A stretch of 64,000 bases of DNA from assembly GCA_005788815.1 (NCBI GenBank), contig SYAZ01000068.1:1-64000 (forward strand), read 5' to 3'. The notes beneath the pieces are model-generated. The model searched no databases and was not told the DNA's origin. It worked only from the letters and a program-made list of their open reading frames with translations. Each line of letters opens with the position of its first letter. Position 1 is the stretch's first letter. Made by a program: the position numbers and the translations under genes. This document shows positions 27,401-35,792 of this stretch, piece after piece. Origin of the DNA: Actinomycetota bacterium (GTDB lineage Bacteria; Actinomycetota; Acidimicrobiia; Acidimicrobiales; Ilumatobacteraceae).

Positions 27401-27547
27401 GAGGCGACGAAAGCCCAGGTGGAGACTCATGAAAGCCTCATTGCCGGTGAGACTTTGGCCGTATCTGTGGTCTGGGACACGGGCGTTGAACGCACGAGTG
27501 CCATTGAAGGCACTCTGATTCATGTCTCTGTTGCCGCTCAACGTTGA
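24452..27547 (+). CDS. ileS: Isoleucyl-tRNA synthetase (type 2, eukaryote-like)
   Basis: A 1031-residue class I synthetase that charges tRNA-Ile. The HIGH motif appears as [11 protein letters not shown] and the KMSKS motif as [14 protein letters not shown]; both forms are typical of the eukaryote-like type 2 IleRS rather than the usual bacterial enzyme. The CP1 editing domain ([17 protein letters not shown]), CWRC elements and a C-terminal anticodon domain are present. Type 2 enzymes are known to be poorly inhibited by mupirocin. It occupies the position of divIVA-ileS in related clusters. Confidence 0.94.
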   Translation: MTYPHVDSQPHFPSVEEGVLARWERDNTFAASVAARPAGANGDNEFIFYDGPPFANGLPHYGHLLTGFVKDAVPRYQTMRGRHVERRFGWDCHGLPAEVEAEKELGIAGHPAIAAFGIDKFNDACRTSVLRYTDEWQRYVTRQARWVDFANDYKTLDTPYMESVMWAFRTLWDKGLIYEGFRVLAYCWRCETPLSNTETRMDDVYKDRQDPALTVAFQLDSGEKILAWTTTPWTLPANLALAVGPDVEYSVMKHPQGDTYILASARLASYEKELEGAELVRSVQGSELVGQKYTPLFPFFADEENAFQVLGAEFVTTEDGTGVVHMAPGFGEDDQNECNAAGIATVCPMDEHGQYTAEITPWVSRHVFDANPDVIRALKEMGVVLRHDSYNHSYPHCWRCAEPLVYRAVSSWFVQVTAFRDRMVELNENISWVPEHIKEGTFGKWIANARDWAISRNRFWGSPIPVWKSDDPTYPRIDVYGSIEDLSRDFGVTVTDLHRPGIDNLVRPNPDDPTGKSMMRRVPEVLDCWFESGSMPFAQVHYPFENREWFENHYPGDFIVEYIGQTRGWFYTLHVLATALFDRPAFDSCISHGIVLGDDGAKMSKSLRNYPDPMAVFDSHGADAMRWYLLSSPILRGGDFSVTDTGMRDTVRQVLLPMWNSWYFLSLYANAENRTGVFRIDSPHVLDRYVLAKLGDVIDSVTESMDTYDLFDACATVRQFLDVLTNWYIRRSRDRFWAGDQDAIDTLHTVLHLLTQIAAPLLPLLTDEIHRGLNGDASPSVHLTDWPTSSALPKDATLVASMDLVREVCSSALSVRKAHSRRVRLPLSSLTVACADASTLEGFLDIVRDEVNVRDVVLTTDVDAVASRELQVVPAVVGPRLGARTQSVIVAVKKGDWTQDGDVIVVAGERLVPGEYSLKLVTKQGTASAPLSGGGGVVLLDIEVTPELEAEGLARDIVRVVQQARRDAQLDVSDRIVLTLGVDEATKAQVETHESLIAGETLAVSVVWDTGVERTSAIEGTLIHVSVAAQR

Positions 27548-27573
27548 GAAAACCCCATAATTAGCCGTAGCCT
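27544..27573 (+). promoter_or_regulatory. Putative promoter of the DksA-fold/lspA/rluD group
   Basis: TTGAGA 27544-27549 and TAGCCT 27568-27573 are separated by 18 bases, the same spacing as the proposed dcw promoter. A start near 27580 would give a leader of about 43 bases containing AAGGAG at 27605-27610. Confidence 0.38.
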
Positions 27574-27622
27574 CACGGGGCAACATGGGCCATCGCCCAA
27601 GTTCAAGGAGAGTGTGGTCACC

Positions 27623-28501
27623 ATGCCAACAAAGAAGAAGTCTGCCCCTGCAAAGAAGGCAACAAAGAAAGTAGCCCCTGCAACGAAGAAGGCTGCTCCT
27701 GCGAAGAAGTCGGCTCCGGCCAAGAAGAAATCAGCGCCCGCGAAGAAGGTTGCACCTGCGAAGAAGGTTGTGAAGAAGGCTGCTCCTGTCAAGAAGAAGG
27801 TTGCACCTGCGAAGAAGGTTGTGAAGAAGGCTGCTCCTGTCAAGAAGAAGGCAGCACCTGCGAAGAAGGTTGTGAAGAAGGCCGCTCCTGTCAAGAAGAA
27901 GGCAGCACCTGCGAAGAAGGTTGTGAAGAAGGCTGCGCCAGCGAAAAAGGTTGTTCCCGCCAAGAAGGCAGCGCCAGTTAAAAAGGCTGCACAGGTCAAA
28001 GCCGCAGCAGTAGTTGTTCCTGACCCGCACGCATTGCCGCCACGCAAGTTTCCTAAGAAGCCAGAACCGCCAAAGCGTCCGGTGATCGTGAAGGGTCCTG
28101 CGCAAGACGGAGTGCAATCCACAAAAGAATTCGATTTGAAGTTCCTCTTCTCCCAACGAGAACTACTTATCTCAGAGCGCGCAAAGTTGTTGGGCCAAGC
28201 CAATCGACTTGAGAGTGAAGCAAATGCAATGATCGAAGACCACGAGATGGGTGACGTTCAGTTCGACGAAGATGGTGGCGAGGGCGACACCATGGTGGTT
28301 GAGCGCGAACAAGATCTCACTCTTTCAGCAGCTGCTCGTCAGACAATTGAAGAGATTGACTTAGCATTGCAACGTTTAAAAGTGGGCGAATACGGATACT
28401 CCGTTGTGTCTGGTTTCCCAATTCCAAAAGAACGATTAAAGGCACTTCCGTGGGCAACAGAACTTGTCACCGAACGTGCTGGCGGATTGGGTCGCCGCTA
28501 G
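27623..28501 (+). CDS. DksA/TraR-fold protein with Lys/Ala/Pro histone-like N-terminus, zinc ligands lost
   Basis: A 292-residue two-part protein. Residues 1-130 are a KKAAPAKK-type tail resembling histone H1-like tails, followed by a coiled coil (LLFSQRELLISERAKL-like) and a C-terminal DksA/TraR-like domain (DLALQRLKVGEYGYSV, IPKERLKALPWA). All four Cys of the TraR zinc finger are replaced: Ser260, Ser263, Leu281, Glu284. ATG 27623 is chosen for its spacing from AAGGAG at 27605; GTG 27614 is possible. The tail suggests nucleic-acid binding; the domain suggests contact with RNA polymerase. Both are inference. It sits between ileS and lspA. Confidence 0.82.
   Translation: MPTKKKSAPAKKATKKVAPATKKAAPAKKSAPAKKKSAPAKKVAPAKKVVKKAAPVKKKVAPAKKVVKKAAPVKKKAAPAKKVVKKAAPVKKKAAPAKKVVKKAAPAKKVVPAKKAAPVKKAAQVKAAAVVVPDPHALPPRKFPKKPEPPKRPVIVKGPAQDGVQSTKEFDLKFLFSQRELLISERAKLLGQANRLESEANAMIEDHEMGDVQFDEDGGEGDTMVVEREQDLTLSAAARQTIEEIDLALQRLKVGEYGYSVVSGFPIPKERLKALPWATELVTERAGGLGRR
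27749..27941 (+). repeat. In-frame 51-base tandem repeats coding a Lys/Ala/Pro tail
   Basis: A 51-base unit starts at 27749, 27800, 27851 and 27902 and encodes VAPAKKVVKKAAPVKKK with minor variants; the fourth copy is partial. Near-identity at the DNA level, including silent positions, indicates recent duplication or ongoing slippage. Copy number likely varies among strains. Confidence 0.85.
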
Positions 28502-28516
28502 GCGATTGTCAAAGTC

Positions 28517-29005
28517 GTGATTCAGCCTCAACGGCTTGCAGTCGTACTCGGTTGTCTCGTTGCATGTGACCAGTTAACTAAGGCATGGGCAGTGTCTGCC
28601 CTGTCTGAGGGACATGTGGTGGAGCTCTTGTGGACTCTTCAGTTCAACTTGGGTTACAACAGCGGTATTGCTTTCTCGCAAGGCCAAGGCCTCGGCCCGC
28701 TCGTGGGGCTCATTGCATGTGTAGCGGTGGTGTTCTTGGTGCGAAGTGCTCTTGCTGCCAATTCAAAACTGTCTGCGTACGGCCTGTTGTTCATCGCATC
28801 TGGCGCTCTCGGCAATGTGTTGGACCGAATTTTTCGCCAGGGTGGTTTTATGCGGGGAAGCGTTGTGGACTTTATTGATTTTCAGTGGTTCCCAATATTC
28901 AATGTCGCTGACTCGTGCATCACTGTTGGAGCTATAGCGTTATTACTGGGAGTATTTCTCGAATCGCGAGAACAAGAAGAAGTAGTAGTACAGCATGAGG
29001 GTTGA
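28517..29005 (+). CDS. lspA: Lipoprotein signal peptidase II
   Basis: A 162-residue polytopic membrane aspartyl protease that removes signal peptides from diacylglyceryl-modified prolipoproteins. Four membrane helices are visible. Conserved regions are CDQLTKAW, NLGYNSGIAFS, the catalytic-Asp segment GALGNVLDRI and VVDFIDF...FPIFNVADSCI. The GTG start at 28517 gives the standard N-terminus. It overlaps rluD by 11 bases. A lipoprotein substrate within the window is the DUF3048 protein. Confidence 0.94.
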   Translation: MIQPQRLAVVLGCLVACDQLTKAWAVSALSEGHVVELLWTLQFNLGYNSGIAFSQGQGLGPLVGLIACVAVVFLVRSALAANSKLSAYGLLFIASGALGNVLDRIFRQGGFMRGSVVDFIDFQWFPIFNVADSCITVGAIALLLGVFLESREQEEVVVQHEG

Positions 29006-29927
29006 AGAGAATATTCCAGCAGCGCTTAATAATGAACGCATCGACCGAATTGTTTCCTTGATTGCCGACATCTCGCGCTCTGATGCAACCAAATTGGTGG
29101 CTGACGGTGGAGCAGAAGTAGACGGTGTCGTTGCTCTTTCTGGAAAGATTCGCTTGAAAGAAGGTCAAAACATTGTTGTCGACCTCGACAAGATTCCTGT
29201 TGCAGAACCTCCTGGGCCCGATGAATCTGTTGTTCTTGATGTTGTGTATGTAGACGAAGACATCATCGTGGTGAACAAGCAGGCTGGCCTCGTAGTGCAC
29301 CCTGCATCTGGCCACGGACTAGGAACACTTGTAAATGGCATTCTTGCTTTGTATCCAGAAGTTGCATCTGTCGGTCAACCTGCACGGCCAGGGATTGTGC
29401 ATCGTCTTGACGCCGGCACAACAGGAATGATGGTTGTTGCGCGTTCTCAGCGCGCATACGACTCGCTTATTGCAGCCTTAACGGAACATGAAGTAGGGCG
29501 TGAATACCTTGCGCTGACATGGGGTCATTTCGATTCACCCACTGCCATTGTCGATGCATCAATCGGACGTGATCCACGCGACCCCATGCGCATGGCGGTT
29601 GTGAACAGTGGAAAATGGGCCCGTACTCATCTTGCTGTGGAAGAAGAGTTCAACAAACCTGCTGCACTCAGTCTTGTGAAATGCAATTTAGAGACTGGTC
29701 GCACTCATCAGATTCGCGTGCACTTAGCCGCTGTCGGTCATCCGGTGGTGGGCGACTCTATGTATGGCGGTGCTAAGTCTGCGCTTGTTGCGCCTCGTCC
29801 CATGTTGCACGCACGCACGCTCACGCTTATCCATCCGGGAACAGGTGAAGAAGTGTCGTTTACATCTGAGCCGCCAAGAGACATGCGTGAGATCATCGAG
29901 CGGTGTTCGTTCGAAATTGCTGATTAG
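28995..29927 (+). CDS. rluD: RluD-type rRNA pseudouridine synthase
   Basis: A 310-residue enzyme with an N-terminal S4 RNA-binding domain (about residues 12-75) and a RluA-family catalytic domain. The active-site aspartate is in GIVHRLDAGTTGMMVVA near residue 137; NLETGRTHQIRVHLAAVGHP follows. RluD modifies uridines of 23S rRNA helix 69, though RluC/RluA-like specificity cannot be excluded. The lspA-rluD order is widespread. It ends 6 bases before the 3' end of the convergent Rrf2 gene. Confidence 0.9.
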   Translation: MRVEENIPAALNNERIDRIVSLIADISRSDATKLVADGGAEVDGVVALSGKIRLKEGQNIVVDLDKIPVAEPPGPDESVVLDVVYVDEDIIVVNKQAGLVVHPASGHGLGTLVNGILALYPEVASVGQPARPGIVHRLDAGTTGMMVVARSQRAYDSLIAALTEHEVGREYLALTWGHFDSPTAIVDASIGRDPRDPMRMAVVNSGKWARTHLAVEEEFNKPAALSLVKCNLETGRTHQIRVHLAAVGHPVVGDSMYGGAKSALVAPRPMLHARTLTLIHPGTGEEVSFTSEPPRDMREIIERCSFEIAD

Positions 29928-29933
29928 CAATAA

Positions 29934-30392
29934 TTAGTGGTGGTGATGCGGGTCCACAGTGGGCCATGGGCCCGTGCCGTGCGCAGCCGCTGCAATCGAT
30001 TCGAGGGTGTACGCATTGAGGTGGTCACGCATATGGTGACCTGCGACATCCCAAATAGCGAGCAGCACACACTGTCCTTCGTGGTCACACGAACCGTCTT
30101 GGTGTGGTTGGCCAAAATCGCCGAGAGTGATGGGGCCATCGACGGCAGAAATGATGTCGGAGAGACGAATATCTGCTGGTTCCTTGGCAAGGATGTAGCC
30201 GCCACCGACACCACGCTTGGAACGAACTAGCCCAGCGCCTTTCAATGCCAACAAGATTTGTTCGAGATATGGCTGCGGTAAGCCAGTGCGCTCTGCGATA
30301 TCGCGAACTGAGGTCGGACAGGCTGTCTCGGCGTGCATTGTCAAAGACAAAAGGGCCCGACAGGCATAATCACCTCGCGTAGAAACTCGCAT
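29934..30392 (-). CDS. Rrf2-family transcriptional regulator
   Basis: A 152-residue winged-helix regulator. RVSTRGDYACRALLSL and LPQPYLEQILLALKGAGLVRSKRGVGGGY are classic Rrf2 features. Iron-sulfur members carry three Cys with the spacing C-x5-C-x5-C; here only C102-x5-C108 is present and the third is absent. The C-terminus ends in four His after TVDP. It may sense iron, an Fe-S cluster with non-Cys ligands, or something else. No Fe-S assembly genes are adjacent. TACGAT lies 6 bases before its ATG. Confidence 0.85.
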   Translation of the reverse strand: MRVSTRGDYACRALLSLTMHAETACPTSVRDIAERTGLPQPYLEQILLALKGAGLVRSKRGVGGGYILAKEPADIRLSDIISAVDGPITLGDFGQPHQDGSCDHEGQCVLLAIWDVAGHHMRDHLNAYTLESIAAAAHGTGPWPTVDPHHHH

Positions 30393-30398
30393 GTTGCC

Positions 30399-30404
30399 AT
30401 CGTA
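30399..30404 (-). promoter_or_regulatory. Putative -10 box (TACGAT) of the Rrf2 gene, leaderless type
   Basis: On the minus strand TACGAT stands 6 bases before ATG 30392. The divergent phosphodiesterase gene starts only 18 bases beyond the hexamer, so the two genes share a 29-base intergenic region. Confidence 0.42.
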
Positions 30405-30421
30405 GGTGGTGGAATGGGTGT

Positions 30422-31531
30422 GTGAGTGTCCTAACCCCAGTTCTGCCCCAATACGCCTCCGGGTGCCTCTCGGGCATCATTCCTGTTTTGTGTGCCCCAG
30501 GCGGGCCACGACAGGTGCCTGCGTGGATGCCAGCGGTGGTGCAAGGAGCTGAGCGCATCGTTCTTTTGCTGCTCGATGGACTTGGCTGGAATCAATTCCA
30601 ATCACATGCTGCCCTCATGCCCACGTTGTCTCAGTTCGGCGGGTCATACATCACCACCGTTGCGCCTTCCACCACCGCAACTGCGCTCACATCTTTAGTG
30701 ACCGGTCTATCTCCCGGTGAGCATGGCATTCTCGGGTACCGAATGGACATGGGTGACACGGTGATGAACGTGTTGCGATGGGGTGACGAGCAGGGCGACC
30801 TGCGACGTCGTTATCCACCAGAGATCGTGCAGTCATGTCCACCATTTCTTGGTTCGAGTGTGCCAGTCATCAGTAAGGCCGAACTAGAGGGAAGCGGATT
30901 CACCAACGCGCACTTGTCGGGAGTGAAAGCAATGGGGTGGAGAGCAGCAAGCAGCATCCCACTCATTGTGCGCGACGCTTTAGCTGCTGGTGAAAATTTC
31001 GTGTACGCGTATTACGACGGTGTCGACAAGATTGCGCACGAGCGAGGATTCGGTGATTACTACGACGCTGAACTGCAAACGGCCGACAAGTTAGTTGCAG
31101 ATATTTTGTCTGTTCTTCCCACAGACACAGTTCTCATCGTCACAGCAGATCATGGTCAAGTCCATGTTGGCGATGGCACCATCTTTCCGTCACGTGATGT
31201 TTTGGATTTGGTACGTCATCAATCAGGTGAAGGACGTTTTCGTTGGTTGCATTCCATCCGCGGTCGTGAGTCTGCATTGTCGGAAGCATGTTCTCAATAC
31301 AACGATGTTGCATGGGTAGTGACGCGCAATCAAGTTCTTGACGAACAATGGTTTGGGCCGCGAATCAGTGATGAGATCAAGCGTCGTATGGGCGATGTGG
31401 CCCTGGTAGCTCATGCTCCCGTCAGTTTTGATGAACCTCTCGACGGTGGTGCATTTCAATTGGTCTGTCGACATGGGTCATTGACGGCAGATGAAATGCT
31501 GGTGCCTTTGCTTGCCACCGTTGCATCCTGA
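30422..31531 (+). CDS. Alkaline-phosphatase superfamily protein (nucleotide pyrophosphatase/phosphodiesterase type)
   Basis: A 369-residue metal-dependent phosphoesterase. Expected zinc ligands lie in LLLLDGLGWNQF (Asp), APSTTATALTSL (nucleophilic Thr), DGVDKIAHERGF and TADHGQVHV. No signal peptide is apparent at the GTG start, which suggests a cytoplasmic location. Proteins of this kind occur near Rrf2 or bpa-type genes in actinobacteria; the substrate is unknown. It is divergent from the Rrf2 gene by 29 bases and is followed 39 bases later by bpa. Confidence 0.82.
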   Translation: MSVLTPVLPQYASGCLSGIIPVLCAPGGPRQVPAWMPAVVQGAERIVLLLLDGLGWNQFQSHAALMPTLSQFGGSYITTVAPSTTATALTSLVTGLSPGEHGILGYRMDMGDTVMNVLRWGDEQGDLRRRYPPEIVQSCPPFLGSSVPVISKAELEGSGFTNAHLSGVKAMGWRAASSIPLIVRDALAAGENFVYAYYDGVDKIAHERGFGDYYDAELQTADKLVADILSVLPTDTVLIVTADHGQVHVGDGTIFPSRDVLDLVRHQSGEGRFRWLHSIRGRESALSEACSQYNDVAWVVTRNQVLDEQWFGPRISDEIKRRMGDVALVAHAPVSFDEPLDGGAFQLVCRHGSLTADEMLVPLLATVAS

Positions 31532-31570
31532 CGCGGAGGCTTCTGTCTTTTTGTCGGGCAGACTGTGTGT

Positions 31571-32050
31571 ATGTCTATACCTGACGAAAATTCCCAACAT
31601 GTCACCGGGGCAGAAGTAGTTAACTCTGTACCTGCAACAAGTGAGGCTGCGACCGAATCGGTCACTGAACCAGCAAAAGTGATGCGCATCGGTTCCATGG
31701 TGCGTCAACTGTTAGAAGAAGTTCGTGGAACGCAGTTAGACGAAGCGAGTCGAGAGCGACTTGCAGAAATCTATGAACGTTCAATCGTTGAGATTTCAAG
31801 CGCTTTGTCGCCAGACCTCGTTGAAGAACTCCATTCACTCGCGTTGCCATTTAAGGACGGTGAAACTCCGAGTGACGGGGAACTACGAATTGCTAAAGCT
31901 CAGTTGGTCGGATGGCTCGAAGGTCTCTTCCATGGCATACAGGCCACATTGTTCGCCCAACAGATGGCTGCTCGGCAACAGTTTGAGCAATTACGCCAGA
32001 TTCCTTCGGCTGGGGATAACTCGAGCACGCCTCCTGGCACCTATCTCTAA
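31571..32050 (+). CDS. bpa: Bacterial proteasome activator (Bpa/PafE family)
   Basis: A 159-residue homologue of mycobacterial Bpa/PafE, an ATP-independent ring that opens the 20S proteasome gate. The core VMRIGSMVRQLLEEVR, GELRIAKAQLVGWLEGLFHG and LFAQQMAARQQFEQLR match the family closely. The last residues, GTYL, correspond to the GQYL gate-opening tail of PafE. The first 35 residues are disordered. ATG 31571 is preferred to GTG 31565. Proteasome genes themselves are not in the window, but this protein implies them. Confidence 0.92.
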   Translation: MSIPDENSQHVTGAEVVNSVPATSEAATESVTEPAKVMRIGSMVRQLLEEVRGTQLDEASRERLAEIYERSIVEISSALSPDLVEELHSLALPFKDGETPSDGELRIAKAQLVGWLEGLFHGIQATLFAQQMAARQQFEQLRQIPSAGDNSSTPPGTYL

Positions 32051-32168
32051 GGCGGGTCGTCACGAAGGCATAGGTGGATGACACGCTCGACTGCTAATTT
32101 GGCAAATCACAGCAGTGTCATCTGTTGTGCGGTGCGAGTCCCATGGTTGAGTGGAGAAGGAGTTAGTA

Positions 32169-35100
32169 GTGAGTTCATCATTTACTCACCTACACGTCCA
32201 CACCGAGTACTCCATGCTCGACGGTGCAGCCCGTCTCGATGCCCTCGTCAAAAAAGCAGTGGAAGATGGTCAGCCTGCTCTCGGAATCACCGACCACGGC
32301 AACATGTATGGGGTTATCGAGTTCTATAAAGAGTGCAAGAAACAGGGCATCAAGCCCATCATTGGTACCGAGGCCTACATGGCCCACGATCATCGCACCG
32401 AACGCATTCCACGCCGCGGTCGCATGGACGACAATGGTGGTTCCGACGAGGGCGGGCGCAAGCAGTATTACCACCTCACGTTGTTGGCAGAAACAAATGA
32501 GGGGTATCGCAATCTCATTCAGTTGTCGAGTCTGGCCTTCTTAGAGGGCTACCACTACAAGCCGCGCGTCGACTGGGAATTGCTCGAACGCTATTCGTCT
32601 GGCCTCATCGCTACCACAGGGTGTCTTGGTGGCCATGTACTGCAGTCCCTTCTCAATGGTGACGAAAAGGGTGCCATTCAAAAAGCCGGACGGTTGCAAG
32701 AAATTTTTGGCAAAGACAATCTGTTTGTCGAATTGCAAGATCACGGAATTGCAAATCAGCGTCTCACGAATCCCAAACTGGTGGAGATAGCGCGAACAAT
32801 TGGTGCGCCACTCTTGGCTACGAACGACTCTCACTATGTCAACAAGAGCGACCACGAAGCCCACGATGCATTGTTGTGTGTTCAAACTGGCGCACTCATG
32901 CGTGACCAAGATCGTTTTCGATTCGACGGTAACGAGCACTACCTGAAGACATCTGCCGAGATGCGCGCTATCTGGAACGAACTACCCGATTCATGTGACA
33001 ACACATTGTGGGTTGCCGAACGCGCCAACGTAGACATCTCGTTCGACGAGACGCATCTGCCCGATTTTCCTATTCCGTCTACGTACAAAGACGAAGCTGC
33101 GTACTTGTCGTACCTCACATGGGAAGGTGCAAAAGAGCGGTGGGGTGAAAACCTCAGCTCCGAACAAGTAGAGCGAATCGCCTTTGAGCTAAAAGTCATT
33201 AGCGACATGGGGTTCAATGCATATTTCCTCATCGTGTGGGATCTCATTCGTTATGCACGTGGAGAAGGTATCCGCGTGGGGCCCGGCCGTGGTTCTGCTG
33301 CCGGGTGCGCCGTTGCATATTGCTTGCGCATCACAGACCTTGACCCGTTGAAGTACGACTTGCTCTTCGAACGCTTCTTGAATCCGTCACGTGTCAGCAT
33401 GCCCGACATCGACATGGACTTTGACTCTCGTTACCGCGATCAAATGATTCGCTATGCAGCAGATAAATACGGTCGAGACCATGTGGCACAGATCATTACC
33501 TTTGCCACCATCAAGGCGCGAAATGCCGTGCGTGACGCCGCGCGTGTATTGGGTTTTGAGTACGGAGTAGGCGACCGCATTGCGAAACTTATGCCAGCGT
33601 TACAACAGGGTCGCGACACTCCTCTTGCTGCTTGTTTTGAATTCGATGCTGAACACGCCGATGGTTATCGCGAAGCCCAAGGGCTACGAGATTTAGTCGC
33701 CATCGATGAAACTGCTTCCAAGGTTGTAGAGGTTGCACGAGGACTTGAAGGACTCAAGCGGTCAGATGGTATTCATGCTGCAGCCGTAGTTATCACTGGA
33801 AAGCCCCTCACGGACTACTTGCCGATTCAACGCAAGGGAAGTGACGCATCGGGGGAAGAAGCACCCATCGTTACTCAATACGAGATGCACGCCGTGGAAT
33901 CGCTTGGCCTCTTGAAGATGGACTTCCTTGGCTTGCGCAACCTCGACGTCATCTCTGACGCAGTTGCAATGATTCGCGAACAAACAGATCCAGATTTCGA
34001 TATTGACAAAGTCTCGCTTGAAGACCAAGCAACGTTCGACCTACTTGGTCGAGGCGACACCATCGGTGTGTTCCAGTTGGAGTCTGCGCCAATGCAGCAG
34101 TTGTTGCGTCTTATGAAACCCACAGAGTTTGGCGATGTATGTGCTGTGATTGCTCTGTACAGACCAGGGCCAATGAGCACCAAGATGCACACGCGTTATG
34201 CGAAGTACAAAAATAATCTCGAAAAGCCTGATTATTTCCATGAAGATGCAAAAGCTGTTTTGCATGACACCTATGGCCTCATGGTGTATCAGGAAAGCAT
34301 GATGCGTGTTGCACAAAAGTTCGCTGGTTACGACCTCGCTCAAGCAGACAACTTGCGAAAAGCCTGCGGTAAGAAAGATCCAAAGGCGATGGCCGCAGAA
34401 GAGGGGTCCTTTGTCGATGGCTGCGAAAAGAAGGGATACGGTCGCGAATTAGGTCAAGAATTGTTCGACATTATTCGTGGCTTCGCTGATTACGCATTCA
34501 ATAAGAGCCATGCATTCGGATACGGCCTCATCGCGTATCAAACTGCCTATCTCAAGGCTCATTTTCCAGTTGAGTATTCCGCGTGCCTTTTGTCTTCTGT
34601 AAAAGGCAACTATGACAAAGCTGCAGTACATCTCGCCGATGCACGTGCCATGGGTATCACGGTTTCTAACCCAGACATCAATGCCGGACGTTCAGACTTT
34701 GCAGCCATTACGGCTAATGGTGAAAAGCGCATCGTATTTGCTTTGTCGGGTGTGCGCAATGTTGGTGAAGGCCTCGTTGAGCAAATTCTTCAAGAGCGCG
34801 ACATCAATGGTCCGTACCAATCGTTCCACGATTTTGCTCGGCGCGCACCAGAGCAGGCTCTGAATAAACGCGCAATTGAATCCTTGATCAAGGCTGGTGC
34901 GTTCGATTCTTTCGGGCACCCACGACGAGGCCTTTTGATGGTGCATGAATCGATAATCGATTCGGCACTCGCCAAGCGGCGCGAAGAAGAAAAAGGCGTC
35001 ATGTCGTTGTTCGGAGAGATGGAAGATGCTTCCGACAGTGGCTGGACATCGGAAACACAGATTCCAGATTTGCATTTCACCAAGCCCGATCAGTTGCGCA

Positions 35101-35693
35101 ACGAAAAAGACATGTTGGGTTTGTATATCTCTGATCATCCACTACGGGGGGTGGAGTTCGCTTTGCGCCGACTTGTCACAAGCAGCATTCGGGACCTCGA
35201 GAACTTAGAGCCAGGTCAAGTCACCATCGGCGGCGTGATGACATCTCTCAGTCGTCGATTTACAAAGAAGGGCGACCAGATGGCCACATTCGTGTTGGAA
35301 GACATGGATGGTTCGGTGGAGGTCACTGTGTTTTCAAAAACACTTACCGAGTATGGGCACATGCTTGTTGACGATCAAATCATCACAGTGGCTGGTCGAT
35401 TAAACAAACGTGACGACCAGCCTGCAAGTTTCTCGGCACAGCGAATCAGTGTTCCCGAGAATCTCGACGCTCGTATCCCAGAGATAGTCATTTCGTTGCC
35501 AACTGGGTTCACTCCTGAGAAGATCGAGAAATTAAAGGCGATCATTGCTGAGTTCCCGGGCGCCTCCCCATGCAAAGTCAAACTGACAGGTGGAAAGGTC
35601 TTCGACCTCGGTGACACAGGTCGACTTGATTTCGAGAAGGCTTTAGCGCCTTTGCGCCTCACATTTGGCTCCAACGCGGTGAAAATCATCTAA
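32169..35693 (+). CDS. dnaE: DNA polymerase III alpha subunit DnaE
   Basis: A 1174-residue replicative polymerase. It begins with a PHP domain (FTHLHVHTEYSMLDGA), continues with GPGRGSAAGCAVAYCL and the catalytic triad region MPDIDMDFD (Asp413, Asp415), then the fingers, helix-hairpin-helix and OB-fold (VTIGGVMTSLSRRFTKKGDQ). GTG 32169 is chosen because GGAGAAGGAG at 32153-32162 is a strong ribosome-binding site 6 bases before it; the frame is open to 32151, inside that site. The 118-base gap after bpa shows no clear promoter. DnaE1-type length and layout. Confidence 0.95.
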   Translation: MSSSFTHLHVHTEYSMLDGAARLDALVKKAVEDGQPALGITDHGNMYGVIEFYKECKKQGIKPIIGTEAYMAHDHRTERIPRRGRMDDNGGSDEGGRKQYYHLTLLAETNEGYRNLIQLSSLAFLEGYHYKPRVDWELLERYSSGLIATTGCLGGHVLQSLLNGDEKGAIQKAGRLQEIFGKDNLFVELQDHGIANQRLTNPKLVEIARTIGAPLLATNDSHYVNKSDHEAHDALLCVQTGALMRDQDRFRFDGNEHYLKTSAEMRAIWNELPDSCDNTLWVAERANVDISFDETHLPDFPIPSTYKDEAAYLSYLTWEGAKERWGENLSSEQVERIAFELKVISDMGFNAYFLIVWDLIRYARGEGIRVGPGRGSAAGCAVAYCLRITDLDPLKYDLLFERFLNPSRVSMPDIDMDFDSRYRDQMIRYAADKYGRDHVAQIITFATIKARNAVRDAARVLGFEYGVGDRIAKLMPALQQGRDTPLAACFEFDAEHADGYREAQGLRDLVAIDETASKVVEVARGLEGLKRSDGIHAAAVVITGKPLTDYLPIQRKGSDASGEEAPIVTQYEMHAVESLGLLKMDFLGLRNLDVISDAVAMIREQTDPDFDIDKVSLEDQATFDLLGRGDTIGVFQLESAPMQQLLRLMKPTEFGDVCAVIALYRPGPMSTKMHTRYAKYKNNLEKPDYFHEDAKAVLHDTYGLMVYQESMMRVAQKFAGYDLAQADNLRKACGKKDPKAMAAEEGSFVDGCEKKGYGRELGQELFDIIRGFADYAFNKSHAFGYGLIAYQTAYLKAHFPVEYSACLLSSVKGNYDKAAVHLADARAMGITVSNPDINAGRSDFAAITANGEKRIVFALSGVRNVGEGLVEQILQERDINGPYQSFHDFARRAPEQALNKRAIESLIKAGAFDSFGHPRRGLLMVHESIIDSALAKRREEEKGVMSLFGEMEDASDSGWTSETQIPDLHFTKPDQLRNEKDMLGLYISDHPLRGVEFALRRLVTSSIRDLENLEPGQVTIGGVMTSLSRRFTKKGDQMATFVLEDMDGSVEVTVFSKTLTEYGHMLVDDQIITVAGRLNKRDDQPASFSAQRISVPENLDARIPEIVISLPTGFTPEKIEKLKAIIAEFPGASPCKVKLTGGKVFDLGDTGRLDFEKALAPLRLTFGSNAVKII

Positions 35694-35716
35694 TTCATCT
35701 TTCCGTTTCAGGGAAA

Positions 35717-35733
35717 TGCCACTTGTAATGGCA
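35717..35733 (+). other. Weak hairpin after dnaE
   Basis: TGCCA and TGGCA can form a 5-base stem with a 7-base loop in the 99-base gap between dnaE and the next gene. No T-run follows, so it is at most a poor terminator. I see nothing else in this gap. Confidence 0.2.
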
Positions 35734-35792
35734 GAATAGAGGGGTTGTTGTCGGCTGTATGCCGCCTGAGTCAAGAGGGAGCTAGCCAGTCA

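Noticed and set aside
27538-28203. A 221-codon open frame on the minus strand opposite the DksA-fold gene
   Set aside because: It is the mirror of the Lys/Ala/Pro repeats, giving a low-complexity Phe/Ala/Gly product; the plus strand has a ribosome-binding site and a recognisable domain.
32101-32150. A possible tRNA fragment (GGTGCGAGTCCCATGG) before dnaE
   Set aside because: The sequence only resembles a T-arm; no acceptor stem or anticodon arm can be folded around it.
35717-35733. Rho-independent terminator after dnaE
   Set aside because: The stem is only 5 bases and no T-run follows, so I list it only as a weak hairpin.
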